Below the pieces are notes generated by a model, which had not been told where the DNA came from, made no database searches, and worked only from the letters and a program-made list of their open reading frames with translations. Both the position numbers and the translations under genes were made by a program. This document shows, piece by piece, positions 34,487 through 42,901 of a stretch of DNA of 64,000 bases. Each line of letters begins with the position of its first letter. Position 1 is the first letter of the stretch. Source of the stretch: Aeromicrobium sp. Leaf245. GTDB lineage: Bacteria; Actinomycetota; Actinomycetes; Propionibacteriales; Nocardioidaceae. Location: contig NZ_OW824151.1 in the NCBI RefSeq assembly GCF_942548115.1, forward strand, positions 2,976,001 to 3,040,000. Direction: 5' to 3'.

Positions 34487-36280
34487 TCAAAGGTCGCCAG
34501 GTTCTCCCCGATCGAGGATCGTAATGGTCCCCTCAGACCAACGGTGGGCATGGCGACGGCGCTTGAGAGGAAATGACACGACTCGCGCGCGACGTGCCAC
34601 GTTCAACAGGGCGGGCAAGATTGCGAGCCCAGCGAGCGCCGACACGACCCCCCAAGCCGCCACTACAGCTGCTGAAACTTCGCCCTCGCGAAGGGGAGCG
34701 AGCAACGAGCCGAGGAAGGGTGTGCCCGCCGGCACAGTTCGCAGTTCACGCACGGCCTCCGCAAGGGATGGTACGGAGAAAACCAGGGCAACCACTAGGG
34801 CAGCGGCGGCTAACCATACGCCGCGAGATGCACTCTTTTCCGATCTCCCCACGGCGATGAGCGAGCCGAGATCTGAAACTCTGTCACGGAGCCGGGCTCG
34901 CGTCCCAGAAGCCCCCATCGCTTCCAACATGCGGCTGGCATCATCGCTTGCGGAACCGTAGGAAAACACTGGGTGATCGAACTCTTCGAGCGCCAGAATG
35001 AGCCTCAATTGATGCTGTCGAAGTCCCCGAAGGCCTTGTCCGGCCGCCACCGCAAGGGCGTCGCTAAGAACGCGCAAGGACATCAACTGGATAAGGAAGA
35101 TCTCGACCACAATCTGAGCGGTGGCGAACCTCTCAATCTGATTCTCGATGACCTCGTCCGGCGCGCTGAGAGACACTGTGATCGCCTGTGAGTGCCAGAG
35201 GGACGAGCGTTCCATGAAAGAGGTGTCCGGGGGAACGGCTTCCTTTTGTTGGCGGGTGAGCGATCTACGATCAGGCAATTTGAGCAGGATGTTTGCAAGG
35301 TCGTTCTCGTGCTTCTTGCGCCAACTCTGGTGAGAGCGACAGCATCCGCCGGCACGGAACTGCAAGGTGGGGTAGCACAACCACTCTCCGTAAGACTCAA
35401 GCTTCGCAGCTCGCAATACAGCTTCCTGGAGAACGGCCCAGACGTCGTCGAGCCCCAATCCCATTGACTCCTGGGACCGGGGTAGACGGACCCAGCCTTC
35501 AGCGTCCGTTTCTTGAGCGTCCGACGCCAGGCTTGAGGATGCAGCCAGCCCCGGCGCAAGCCAAGCGTCTTCTAGCCGTACCTCTGAGGCCCGTAGGGCC
35601 TCGAGTAGATCGACGGTCTCAATTGACTCAGGAAGCTCCAATTGGAGCGACACCAGAACCACGCCGCCGGAACCAAGCAGCAACAGAGGATGGCAAATCT
35701 GCTCCACTCGTTTGCCCGCCAACTTGACCACGAGTTTGATCGGCCGCAACTGCACTCTGACGGCGGTCGATCGATCCAGGTAGGACGGCCTGAGCATCCG
35801 CATCTCAAAAAATCGCAAGGCAGCTAGGTACACCTGCGCGGATGCTGCCGTCGAACGGATCTCCTGAGCGGCCTCTTCAAGAACGGCGATGGTCTCCTGA
35901 AGGCTCTGACCCTCGTCCGGCGTAGATCCCGGAACCGGACGCCGTGGTCGTGCGGCCTCCAGTGCAACTCGAGTCAACGTCCCGATGGTCCTCGGGTTTC
36001 TGGCACTTAGCCTGAGCAGATCACGGAACCCGACTCTGTCGAGTTCCACCAACTGGCGCAGGACGTCCGCGAGGTCGTCTGCCTTCCTCATAAGTCGATC
36101 TCGCTGACGGAACTCCGGTGCGAGGAGGACATTCGACCTAGCTGAGTATGAGACGGCATCCGCCATTCCGCTGCCGAGCAGACGGTCGGCGGCTCCGCTC
36201 AAGCCCTTGAGTTCGACCCCGAAGGCCCAAGTGAACAACACATGGCTGTCCTCGAACACGGCCTCATGCGTCCTCCACAT
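34487..36280 (-). CDS. Unrecognised 597-residue protein with two C-terminal membrane helices
   Basis: The first ~500 residues are soluble and largely helical, with motifs such as VSLQLELPESIETVDLLEALRA. Near the C terminus lie two hydrophobic segments, GVWLAAAALVVALVFSV and VVAAWGVVSALAGLAILPAL, separated by ~45 residues. A basic tail (RRARVVSFPLKRRRHAHR) follows. It recalls CorA-like layouts, but no GMN motif is present and the loop is long. The ATG at 36280 has a weak ribosome site and overlaps the preceding small gene, so coupling is likely; an in-frame GTG at 36259 is possible. It is the last leftward gene after the tape measure gene, a typical slot for lysogenic conversion or defence cargo. 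Function unknown. Confidence 0.75.
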   Translation of the reverse strand: MWRTHEAVFEDSHVLFTWAFGVELKGLSGAADRLLGSGMADAVSYSARSNVLLAPEFRQRDRLMRKADDLADVLRQLVELDRVGFRDLLRLSARNPRTIGTLTRVALEAARPRRPVPGSTPDEGQSLQETIAVLEEAAQEIRSTAASAQVYLAALRFFEMRMLRPSYLDRSTAVRVQLRPIKLVVKLAGKRVEQICHPLLLLGSGGVVLVSLQLELPESIETVDLLEALRASEVRLEDAWLAPGLAASSSLASDAQETDAEGWVRLPRSQESMGLGLDDVWAVLQEAVLRAAKLESYGEWLCYPTLQFRAGGCCRSHQSWRKKHENDLANILLKLPDRRSLTRQQKEAVPPDTSFMERSSLWHSQAITVSLSAPDEVIENQIERFATAQIVVEIFLIQLMSLRVLSDALAVAAGQGLRGLRQHQLRLILALEEFDHPVFSYGSASDDASRMLEAMGASGTRARLRDRVSDLGSLIAVGRSEKSASRGVWLAAAALVVALVFSVPSLAEAVRELRTVPAGTPFLGSLLAPLREGEVSAAVVAAWGVVSALAGLAILPALLNVARRARVVSFPLKRRRHAHRWSEGTITILDRGEPGDL

Positions 36281-36452
36281 AAGAGCGAGCGTGCCATATG
36301 CCCAGGTCTTTCACGGGTGCGTTTTCAGCCGCGAACGACACGTTAACCTCAGGGCCCCATCGCATGAAGTCGCATGTTGCCGTGACCGTGGAGACCCAGC
36401 GGGGTCGTCGGGTCTCACTGACGGCGTCAATCGCCAGGACTCCGTCGCTCAC
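36264..36452 (-). CDS. Small protein directly after the tape measure gene
   Basis: A 62-residue frame starting at GTG 36452, one base after the tape measure stop, with GGGGGG as a ribosome site within the end of that gene. The sequence (SDGVLAIDAVSETRRPRWVS...) looks like coding protein with beta strands. It ends 16 bases inside the next gene. In phage tails the gene after the tape measure usually encodes a distal tail protein; this could be a shortened remnant or a new small product. Confidence 0.55.
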   Translation of the reverse strand: MSDGVLAIDAVSETRRPRWVSTVTATCDFMRWGPEVNVSFAAENAPVKDLGIWHARSYVEDA

Positions 36453-36453
36453 G

Positions 36454-38532
36454 TCAGCCCCCCATCGAGTGGAGGCGCATGTTCCCCCGGTCGTCAGCTC
36501 GCCAGGTGGCTCCGGTGAGTCCCTTGATCACGCCTCGGGTGACGGCGGCCTGCAAGTCAGCAGTTGAACTTCCCGAGGACTCAGCAGCCGTCTTCGGCTT
36601 CATGTTCGCGATCCGCTTGGACTCCTGCGCCGTGTGAACCTGCGAGCCCTTCGGGAGGTTGATGAGCTCGGGGCCGCGCTCACCCACCCAGGTCAGACCG
36701 CCGCGCCAGTTGTCCGTGCCCTTGGCGTTGTTGCCGACCTTGACCTTCGCGTTCTTCGCGATGATCGAGTCGAGACGCGAGCCGACTGCCGCGAGCCCGG
36801 CGAGCGCTCCACCCAGGCCATTGATCCGAATCTCCGCGGCGACCTTCTTGCCGTCGAGCTTCCCGAGTGCCTCGTTGGTCTGGTTGAGGCCGCGGCGGAA
36901 CCCGTTGATGTTTGACTGAACACCACCGATTGACTTCGAGAGAACGTCGACGGATGCCTTGGCCGCCAGGTTCGCCCCGTAGCTGTCTCCCTGGGCGGCT
37001 ACGTAGCGGTTCGTAGCAGCGTTCACGCGGTCGAAAGCGGCCCTGTTGCCCAGTGCTGCGTCCGTGACGTCTGCAAGCGAGATACCCATTTCCTCGGCGA
37101 TCGTGAGGGCTCCGCTGTCCTGCAACGACTTGGCGGCAGCGGCACGGGATGCAGCACTCAGCGCACCCGTCTGCTGATTCAGGGTGGCAACGACTGCGGC
37201 GCCGGCAGCCTTGAATCGCGCCTGTGATGCTGCGGCCGCATCGGACTTGCTCGTGAAGATCGACAGCACTCCGCCGGCAGCGCCAAACGCCGCACCCCAA
37301 GGGCCGCCGACGGCGAACCCTGCGGCCGCACCAGCGCCGACCGTCGCGAGGGAGCCCAGCGAGCTGGACGCGCCGCCGGTCTTGCTGGCGAGCGTCGCGA
37401 ACCCAGCCGCGGCGCCGAGGGCGCCAACCTTCAGTCCAACCGACTTCGCCGTGGTCAGCGCGGCCTGACGATCGAAGTTCGCCAGCGACGGCGTGGCGAT
37501 GTCGAAGCGGCTCTTGAGGACCAGTGCGGCACCGGCCAGCAGGAGGATCTTCTGCGCGCCGCCGGGGAGTGCCGCGAAGCCGCCCGCGATCGCCTTCAGG
37601 ACGGGGGCGACGGTCTTGCCGGCGTCCGCAATCGACTTCAGCACATCGACGGTCGGCGGACCGACATCCTCGATGAACGTGCCGAACCCTCGTCCGAACT
37701 TCTCAGCAGCGGGCCCGAGCTCGTCGAGGCGCTTGGTGACTGAGCCCATGCCGCCGGAAAGCTTCGGGAAGACTCCGGAGAGGGCGCTGGCGCCGAGCCG
37801 TCCGAGGGCGGCGTTCATGTTCTTGAATGCGCCAGAGGTGGTCTTGCCGGCCTCCATCGCCGCCCCGCCAACCTGCCGACGAAGCGCCTTCTCAAGGACT
37901 CCCGCGCTGATCTTGCCCTTCGAAGCGAGATCCTTGACCTCGCCAGCGGAGACGCCGAGTTCCTTTGAGAGGAGCTGATAGACCGGCAGCCCGCGCTCCG
38001 CAAGGGTCTGAAGTGTGTCGTTGTACGCGGCGCCGATCGTGCGCGCCTTGTTCAAGACCCGGCCAGACTCCTCCATCGAGGTATTGGTCTGGGCGGCGAC
38101 GTCCGCCACGGTGCCGAGGTACTTCGCCAACTGCTGGCCCGGCTTGATTCCAGCGGCGACAGCGCCGGCAGCCGTAGTGGCGGCCTCGTCCAAGCCAAAC
38201 GCGGTGCCCTTCACGGACTCCAGTGCGTTCGCCATGATCTTGTCGATGGACTTCGCCGAGTTGCCCAGCCCTCGCAACTTCGCCTCGGCGTCCTCGATCC
38301 CCTTGAGGCGTCCGAATCCCTTTGACAGCGCAGTGCCGACGACAGCGCCGACGCCCACCGCGGCGACCTTCATGCCCGTCTTGGCGACCTTGCCGAACGC
38401 GGCCGTGAGGCTCTGGCCGCCGCTCTTGCCCGCCTTGTCGAGAGGGGTGGCGATCTGCTTGTTGAGTTTGGATTCCCAGCCTTTGAGCGATGGTGCCACC
38501 GTCACATAAGCGGGGCCTGCGACTTCAGCCAC
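36454..38532 (-). CDS. Phage tail tape measure protein
   Basis: A 692-residue protein. The N terminus (AYVTVAPSLKGWESKLNKQI) and the small-residue-rich helices (VAKTGMKVAAVGVGAVVG) are typical of actinophage tape measure proteins. So are the QTNTSMEESGRVLNKARTIG region and the C-terminal GLTWVGERGPELINLPKGS signature. The protein sets tail length; at roughly 1.5 angstrom per residue a tail near 100 nm would be expected. No major tail, capsid or baseplate gene is next to it. The start overlaps the upstream gene by eight bases. Confidence 0.9.
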   Translation of the reverse strand: MAEVAGPAYVTVAPSLKGWESKLNKQIATPLDKAGKSGGQSLTAAFGKVAKTGMKVAAVGVGAVVGTALSKGFGRLKGIEDAEAKLRGLGNSAKSIDKIMANALESVKGTAFGLDEAATTAAGAVAAGIKPGQQLAKYLGTVADVAAQTNTSMEESGRVLNKARTIGAAYNDTLQTLAERGLPVYQLLSKELGVSAGEVKDLASKGKISAGVLEKALRRQVGGAAMEAGKTTSGAFKNMNAALGRLGASALSGVFPKLSGGMGSVTKRLDELGPAAEKFGRGFGTFIEDVGPPTVDVLKSIADAGKTVAPVLKAIAGGFAALPGGAQKILLLAGAALVLKSRFDIATPSLANFDRQAALTTAKSVGLKVGALGAAAGFATLASKTGGASSSLGSLATVGAGAAAGFAVGGPWGAAFGAAGGVLSIFTSKSDAAAASQARFKAAGAAVVATLNQQTGALSAASRAAAAKSLQDSGALTIAEEMGISLADVTDAALGNRAAFDRVNAATNRYVAAQGDSYGANLAAKASVDVLSKSIGGVQSNINGFRRGLNQTNEALGKLDGKKVAAEIRINGLGGALAGLAAVGSRLDSIIAKNAKVKVGNNAKGTDNWRGGLTWVGERGPELINLPKGSQVHTAQESKRIANMKPKTAAESSGSSTADLQAAVTRGVIKGLTGATWRADDRGNMRLHSMGG

Positions 38533-38818
38533 GATGGGCCTCCTCGTCTAGGAAGACGGCGACCTGGTTGGCGATCACGTCCTCGTCATTGGTGATCGCC
38601 TCACGGAGGATGCGACGGCGCTGGCGCTTGCTCTTGGCGGGCAGTCGGTCGGTGAGCTGGATCAGGCAGTCGACCAGGTAGGCCGCAGCCCACTTCGCCT
38701 CTGCTTCATTTGCGCTGTTGATCAGCCTGAGCGACCGTGCGCTGTCATCGAGCGACGCCGCGGCGACTGCCTGCTGAGCAAGTCGGATGCCGTTGCCGGC
38801 GTCAGTCGAGGAGGTCAT
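38525..38818 (-). CDS. Small protein upstream of the tape measure gene
   Basis: A 97-residue protein starting MTSSTDAGNGIRLAQQAV at 38818 with GGAGG upstream on the minus strand context (CTCGACTGAC lies nearer). It is helical, with the basic stretch LPAKSKRQRRRILREA. Its position just before the tape measure gene is where tail-assembly chaperones are normally found, but it lacks recognisable chaperone features and no frameshift product is evident. Confidence 0.65.
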   Translation of the reverse strand: MTSSTDAGNGIRLAQQAVAAASLDDSARSLRLINSANEAEAKWAAAYLVDCLIQLTDRLPAKSKRQRRRILREAITNDEDVIANQVAVFLDEEAHRG

Positions 38819-39017
38819 CGCGGGCCTCCCCGCGTGACCAGGGGGAGGTCCCCGTTCCTCCTGGCCTCGGCCCTCCTCCGGCACAGGGCCTTGCCCCCCA
38901 TTCGCTTTTTCCACACGCCTGAGGATCCAAGCTCTGTGTGTGTGAAAGGCCGTATGCGTCGAGACTGCCTGCCGTTGCAGGGACCGGGGGCCTCCCCCTG
39001 GGTCATCGATCGAGCCA
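38819..39017. other. 199-bp non-coding gap with hairpins inside a tightly packed operon
   Basis: All neighbouring leftward genes overlap, but here 199 bp hold no convincing gene. Inverted repeats are visible: CCTCCCC with GGGGAGG near 38825-38848, and GACC...GGTC with a G/C-rich inner stem at 38982-39004. The gap may carry a promoter or terminator, or mark where structural genes were deleted. Confidence 0.5.
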
Positions 39018-39260
39018 TCAGTCGAAGTACCTCTCGTCTCGGAACTCATGACCCATCAGCTCGCTCGCGAACTTGCGCCGCTCGTGGTCGGGGCGCCGCG
39101 TCTGCTCTGCACCACGACCTTCGCGCGATGCGCGGTTACCTCCGGCCAGGTCTGCGGGCCGGTCGGTCTTGCCCTGGCCGTCGGCGAGCGGTGGCAACAC
39201 CGACTCTCGTCCGAGCAGGCGGTCGGCGAACTCGCGCGCCGCAGCGTCCGCGCTGCTCAT
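39018..39260 (-). CDS. Small hydrophilic protein of the element
   Basis: An 80-residue, strongly charged protein starting MSSADAAAREFADRLLG at 39260, where the ATG overlaps the preceding stop as ATGA. The centre is rich in Gly, Arg, Asp and Pro and looks disordered. The C terminus ends in FRDERYFD. No family recognised. Confidence 0.65.
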   Translation of the reverse strand: MSSADAAAREFADRLLGRESVLPPLADGQGKTDRPADLAGGNRASREGRGAEQTRRPDHERRKFASELMGHEFRDERYFD

Positions 39261-39889
39261 CGGTAAGCCGGCTCGGTGAGTGCCTGGATCTGGTAGCTGG
39301 TCATGCCGCTCAGCCGTCCGCCCCTCAGTCCGGAGAGGGCGAAGGCAGTTCGCATGGAGCCTCGGCGCGGAGAATGCTCGGCCGCCCAGAGTCGCTCGAG
39401 TCCTGCCTGGTGCTCGGGTCGGGCCGAGAGGTAGCGGTTCACGGTCTCCTTGTCCCCTGCCTGCACCGCCCACTCCAGGACGGCACGAGCGAGGACCTCG
39501 TCACCGGAGCGCAGCGCCCGGTCAAGGAGGTTCCTCTTGTCCTCCACCGAGTCGCTGGCGTCCACGCGGTCACCCGCATCACGCCGTGAGATCGCCAGGC
39601 TGGCCGGGTCACCGTCGAGGTCCTTCACACCGAAGATCGTCGAAGCGTCGTCATGGTCTACGACGGTGACTCGTGAGGCGAGGTCGCTGAGCTTCTCGTT
39701 TACCTCGTCCATGACGCCGAGGTAGTAGGTCGCCTGCCGGCGCTGCTTCGCCTCGTCGTTCAGGTCGGGGTCATCCTCGATCGACTTGTACGCCGCGCTG
39801 GTGCGGTCGTGCATCCCCTCGAGGATCTCCACGACCTCGTGCTCGCGACCTGCCTCGGTCAGGATCTTTGTCGCCTGCTCTCGATCCAT
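39257..39889 (-). CDS. Unrecognised 210-residue helical protein
   Basis: Starts MDREQATKILTEAGREHEVVEIL at 39889, with AAGGGA six bases upstream; an ATG at 39904 overlapping the preceding stop as ATGA is the alternative and adds five residues. The N-terminal two thirds are acidic and probably helical. The C-terminal part (SPRRGSMRTAFALSGLRGGRLSG) is basic. A scaffold- or assembly-type role is possible from its position, but nothing identifies it. Confidence 0.65.
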   Translation of the reverse strand: MDREQATKILTEAGREHEVVEILEGMHDRTSAAYKSIEDDPDLNDEAKQRRQATYYLGVMDEVNEKLSDLASRVTVVDHDDASTIFGVKDLDGDPASLAISRRDAGDRVDASDSVEDKRNLLDRALRSGDEVLARAVLEWAVQAGDKETVNRYLSARPEHQAGLERLWAAEHSPRRGSMRTAFALSGLRGGRLSGMTSYQIQALTEPAYR

Positions 39890-39900
39890 CTTCTGTCCCT

Positions 39901-40320
39901 TCATCCCGCTCGCGCGGCTCGGTACTGCTCGAAGTCCTCTCGGCTGACCTGGAACCTGTTGCCCTCTTGCTGGGTGGCCCGCAGGCGGCCGGCGCGGATC
40001 GCGTTCCGTACCGCCTGCGGGGTGAGTCCCAACCGCTGAGCAACCTGTCCAGTTGTCATCCACTGCTCCGAGCATCCGGCGACTTTGCGCTCGCTGTCGT
40101 CCTCGCTTTGCGTTGGCGCAAAGTCCGGTGCTGGTGACCAGCTCATCGCCACGATGCGGACGGCCTCGAGCACCGCCGACGCCTCGGGATCGATGCCGCG
40201 GGTCCGCACCCGGAGGGCTGAGATGTCCGTCCCCCGTTCGAGCAAGGCAGCGATACGAGCCGGCACCATCACCATCGGCTCGCTGGCCTTGAGGATGTAG
40301 GACCTTCGCGAAGTGCTCAC
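39901..40320 (-). CDS. Helix-turn-helix DNA-binding protein (excisionase-like)
   Basis: A 139-residue protein with a C-terminal winged-helix domain of the excisionase/MerR type: MTTGQVAQRLGLTPQAV, NAIRAGRLRATQQEGNRF and QVSREDFEQY. The N-terminal half is unrecognised. The start is GTG 40320. Candidates for its role are recombination directionality factor for the serine recombinase, or the repressor that the ImmA-like peptidase would act on. It is divergent from a small membrane protein gene 35 bp away, so that gap must hold both promoters. Confidence 0.72.
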   Translation of the reverse strand: MSTSRRSYILKASEPMVMVPARIAALLERGTDISALRVRTRGIDPEASAVLEAVRIVAMSWSPAPDFAPTQSEDDSERKVAGCSEQWMTTGQVAQRLGLTPQAVRNAIRAGRLRATQQEGNRFQVSREDFEQYRAARAG

Positions 40321-40355
40321 GAGACCACCCCCAGCCGACCTAGGCTGTGCGAGTG

Positions 40356-40499
40356 ATGCGACAGATCGGACCGACCGAGATCCTGCTGGTGCTGATACTC
40401 CTTGTGCCCGTCTTCCTGGTCGGCGGCGTGTACTTGCTCTCGCGTGTCTGGCACCGAGGTCGCCGTGATTCGGAGCGCGCTGCTCAGCGTCGTCACTAG
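40356..40499 (+). CDS. Small single-helix membrane protein
   Basis: A 47-residue frame from ATG 40356 (GTG 40353 is also possible) to TAG 40497-40499. It reads MRQIGPTEILLVLILLVPVF, then LVGGVYLLSRVWHRGRR and a basic tail. GPTE followed by one hydrophobic helix and a charged tail resembles TatA-like or other tiny actinobacterial membrane proteins. It is the only plus-strand gene in the leftward half of the element and ends eight bases from the WhiB stop. Possible roles include holin-like or superinfection-exclusion activity, without direct evidence. Confidence 0.55.
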   Translation: MRQIGPTEILLVLILLVPVFLVGGVYLLSRVWHRGRRDSERAAQRRH

Positions 40500-40507
40500 A
40501 TCGCACC

Positions 40508-40960
40508 TCACGAGGCACCACCCCGCGCCAGCAGGTCGCGCGTGTGTCGACCTCTCGTCGCCGGGATGCGCGCAGCCCACACGCCACCGTCCTCCGGCCA
40601 CTCGTCGATGTAGGCGCGACAGTCACGAAGTGCCGGGCAGGTCGTGCAGGCCCGTGCCGCAGCCTCCTGCACCTCGACGTCCTCGCTGAGCCACCACGCA
40701 CTCAGCTTCGGGTTCACGCACGGGACCGATCGGCCTGATTCTTCGTGCGTGAAAATCTGCTGCATCAGATCGGCGAGAGCCTCCTGACGGGTGCTCTTAA
40801 CTTCACCGGGACGGGGGACGAGGTTGCCCTCCACCGAATGCCCCTTCTGCACCCCTGGTCCTCGTCCCTCCTTAAGGGGAGGGACGAGGGACGAGGGTGG
40901 TGCAGCCTCGTCCGGGACGAGCCGGGACGAGCCGGGGACGAGGGGACGAGAGTCAGTCAT
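40508..40960 (-). CDS. WhiB-like iron-sulfur transcription factor
   Basis: A 150-residue Wbl protein. The four cluster-binding cysteines are C81, C105, C108 and C114 (C-x23-C-x2-C-x5-C), followed by the GGVWAA turn motif at 125-130 and a basic RGRHTR. Wbl proteins bind a 4Fe-4S cluster and the main sigma factor, and phage-borne ones can dominate host WhiB control. The N-terminal 75 residues are an unusual Pro/Ser-rich extension. The ATG at 40960 overlaps the ATPase stop; a GTG four codons earlier is possible. Confidence 0.88.
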   Translation of the reverse strand: MTDSRPLVPGSSRLVPDEAAPPSSLVPPLKEGRGPGVQKGHSVEGNLVPRPGEVKSTRQEALADLMQQIFTHEESGRSVPCVNPKLSAWWLSEDVEVQEAAARACTTCPALRDCRAYIDEWPEDGGVWAARIPATRGRHTRDLLARGGAS

Positions 40961-42026
40961 TCGACTCACCACCCCACGGCTTGAGCAACTCGTGCGGAGT
41001 GCTGTCCGTGACGTACTTCTCGACCTGGAGCAGGAGCCTGGCCTGGCGGATCGTCGTGGCCTTGCCCTTCACGAGAGCCTCGATCTTGGCGGCCGACAGT
41101 GGCCCGTGCTCCTCGAGCACCCTGCAGATCTCCGCCATAAGGGCGGTCGGCCTGAATGGCTCGTTGACCCGAGCTTCGGGAGGCGCGATCTCGACCTCGA
41201 GGAAACCCTCTGCGTGGCTGGTCAACCGCAGATCGGCGAACCAGACGAGCCCTTCCTTGCCGGGCAAGCCATGCTTGCGGAGCTGGCCCGGCCGGTCCTT
41301 CGCCAAGCGGACGGACGTGACGCCTGTCAGCCCCACGCCAAACGGCTTCCTGTTCTCCAGGACGAAGGCGGCGCCGTCGAGACCGTTGAGCTTGTGCACA
41401 CCTCCCATGGCGTAGCGGCCTCGGTTCTCGCTGGACTTCACGACGTGATCGAGGCACACGACGGCCGGGCCGGCCTCGGCGATCGCGCGCGGGAGCATCC
41501 GCCCGAACGCAGCGACGTCCTTGTTGTTGAGCGGGTCCATCCCGTGCAGGGTCATGGCTTCCGTGACGCCGTCGAGCACGCACAGTGTTGGCTTGAACTC
41601 GCTCAGGACCGAGCGGAGATCGTCGTGATTGATCCCTCCGCCGAGCGCCTCGTGCGGCCGCAGGTAGTGGAACTGAGCGGCGATGACCTTCGGGGCGATC
41701 TGGAGTGCGAGGAGCCGACGGACCAGCGTGCCCTCGTCGTCCTCGAAGTCCAAGTAGAGGACGTGGCGCCCGGCTGTCAGCTCATCGATGCACGCCGAGA
41801 GCGCCAGCCACGTCTTGCCGGCCTCGGACTCACTCGCGATCGTGTGACTCTTGCCAGGATAAAACAGCCCCACACCGTCGCTCCGGCGTCCCACGGCGGC
41901 CTCAGGCGGCTCCCAGGACCCATCGAGCACGGCGCTGAGGTCCACGGGCTGCCATGGCCTTCGATCCGTCTGATCAACGAGCTCAGGCACGGCGGCGAGC
42001 GCGTCGGCAGCGCCCCAGTCATTCAT
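40953..42026 (-). CDS. RecA-like P-loop ATPase (RepA/AAA_25-type)
   Basis: A 357-residue protein. A modified Walker A (ASESEAGKT, residues 64-72, with K71 and T72) follows FYPGKSHTI, and a Walker B-type strand VLYLDFED follows near 90. The VCLDHVVKSS segment and the GG-x-HKLNGLDGAAF region fit the RepA-like hexameric helicase branch found in plasmids, phages and integrative elements. The C-terminal ~80 residues look like a winged helix (KIEALVKGKATTIRQARLLL). It probably serves element replication after excision. It is in a run of overlapping leftward genes. Confidence 0.85.
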   Translation of the reverse strand: MNDWGAADALAAVPELVDQTDRRPWQPVDLSAVLDGSWEPPEAAVGRRSDGVGLFYPGKSHTIASESEAGKTWLALSACIDELTAGRHVLYLDFEDDEGTLVRRLLALQIAPKVIAAQFHYLRPHEALGGGINHDDLRSVLSEFKPTLCVLDGVTEAMTLHGMDPLNNKDVAAFGRMLPRAIAEAGPAVVCLDHVVKSSENRGRYAMGGVHKLNGLDGAAFVLENRKPFGVGLTGVTSVRLAKDRPGQLRKHGLPGKEGLVWFADLRLTSHAEGFLEVEIAPPEARVNEPFRPTALMAEICRVLEEHGPLSAAKIEALVKGKATTIRQARLLLQVEKYVTDSTPHELLKPWGGESND

Positions 42027-42241
42027 GCCGCACCGCCGAACTCGTCGTAGCTGACCTCGTACCCCTCGAGCTCGGCCAGCGCGATGACGTCAGAGCCGCG
42101 ACGGACCCCAGTCATCCACGCCTGATAGGTGCGGTTCCAGAGCGGCTTGCCGCCCACGGCGTAGATCAACTCCCTGGACTTGTAGCCAGTGATGAAGACC
42201 GTGTCCTTGCCGACCAGTCGTCGGACCGTGAGGCGCTTCAT
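42023..42241 (-). CDS. Small protein of the replication gene block
   Basis: A 72-residue protein starting MKRLTVRRLVGKDTVFITGYKSRELIYAV (first 20 residues basic, then beta-rich). It has no recognised domain. ATGA overlaps on both sides couple it to the RecA-like ATPase gene and to the 116-residue gene upstream, so it probably serves the same replication or regulation step. Confidence 0.68.
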   Translation of the reverse strand: MKRLTVRRLVGKDTVFITGYKSRELIYAVGGKPLWNRTYQAWMTGVRRGSDVIALAELEGYEVSYDEFGGAA

Positions 42242-42588
42242 GCGGCCACCGCCCTCGGGTCTGCCAAGCGCGCCCGGATCTCCCAGTCGGACCAGCCCTG
42301 ACGCCGCAGTTGCGCCGCGTAGTCCCGCAACTCATCGGCGGTCATGCCCCAAGAGTTCGGCTGGATTGGGTCGGGGCGCACGAACGAGTCGAAGAACTGC
42401 TGCCGGCGTCGAGCACGCCGCTGCTCGTGACGACGTGCCTTTCGCGGGTCGCACGCAGCCCGCTGCCTAATCCGAGCGAGAACATCGTCCTCAGCCCTAA
42501 GATCGAGGTAGTCGTCAGCCTGGCCGTTGCTCGACTCCGGCGCCTCGTGGTTCGTACCCGCGAGGCGCCTTCTCTGTGAGTAGGTCAT
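42238..42588 (-). CDS. Arg-rich small protein of the replication gene block
   Basis: A 116-residue protein with a basic middle (KARRHEQRRARRRQQFF) and a C-terminal helix-rich part (LRRQGWSDWEIRARL) that could bind DNA. No family is recognised. It overlaps both neighbours by four bases. A helicase loader or replication accessory role is a guess from position. Confidence 0.68.
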   Translation of the reverse strand: MTYSQRRRLAGTNHEAPESSNGQADDYLDLRAEDDVLARIRQRAACDPRKARRHEQRRARRRQQFFDSFVRPDPIQPNSWGMTADELRDYAAQLRRQGWSDWEIRARLADPRAVAA

Positions 42589-42815
42589 GCGGCGTCACCG
42601 CCGCTCAGCAGGACGGCCAGACGCTGGCGCTGCTCAACAGAGAGCGGCGGCGCAGCATCTACTGCAACTCGGATGTAGTCAGCCAAGCGCTCGGCGCGGA
42701 TCTCAGCGTCGAGCCGCGCGGCCTCGGCCTCGTTGCCGAGTCGAACAGCGACTCCCTTGCGGGCGCGCAGCTTCCGCCGCTTCTCGGACAACTGCCCGGA
42801 AACAACAATGGACAT
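42585..42815 (-). CDS. Small helical protein of the replication gene block
   Basis: A 76-residue protein starting MSIVVSGQLSEKRRKLRARKG, otherwise charged and helical with a coiled-coil-like middle (EAEAARLDAEIRAERL). An AAGGTTCC segment lies upstream and an 86-bp gap separates it from the zinc-ribbon gene, so a promoter for this block may be there. Not recognised. Confidence 0.65.
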   Translation of the reverse strand: MSIVVSGQLSEKRRKLRARKGVAVRLGNEAEAARLDAEIRAERLADYIRVAVDAAPPLSVEQRQRLAVLLSGGDAA

Positions 42816-42901
42816 GAGGAACCTTCCAGTTCCGCATGCCCAGGCGATTCTCTACGGGTTGACCCGAGGGGCGAGGCCGTCACTACGACGACAAGTCAAA
42901 G

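Noticed and set aside
34487..36280. CorA-type magnesium channel
   Set aside because: The two C-terminal helices are ~45 residues apart and no GMN motif is present.
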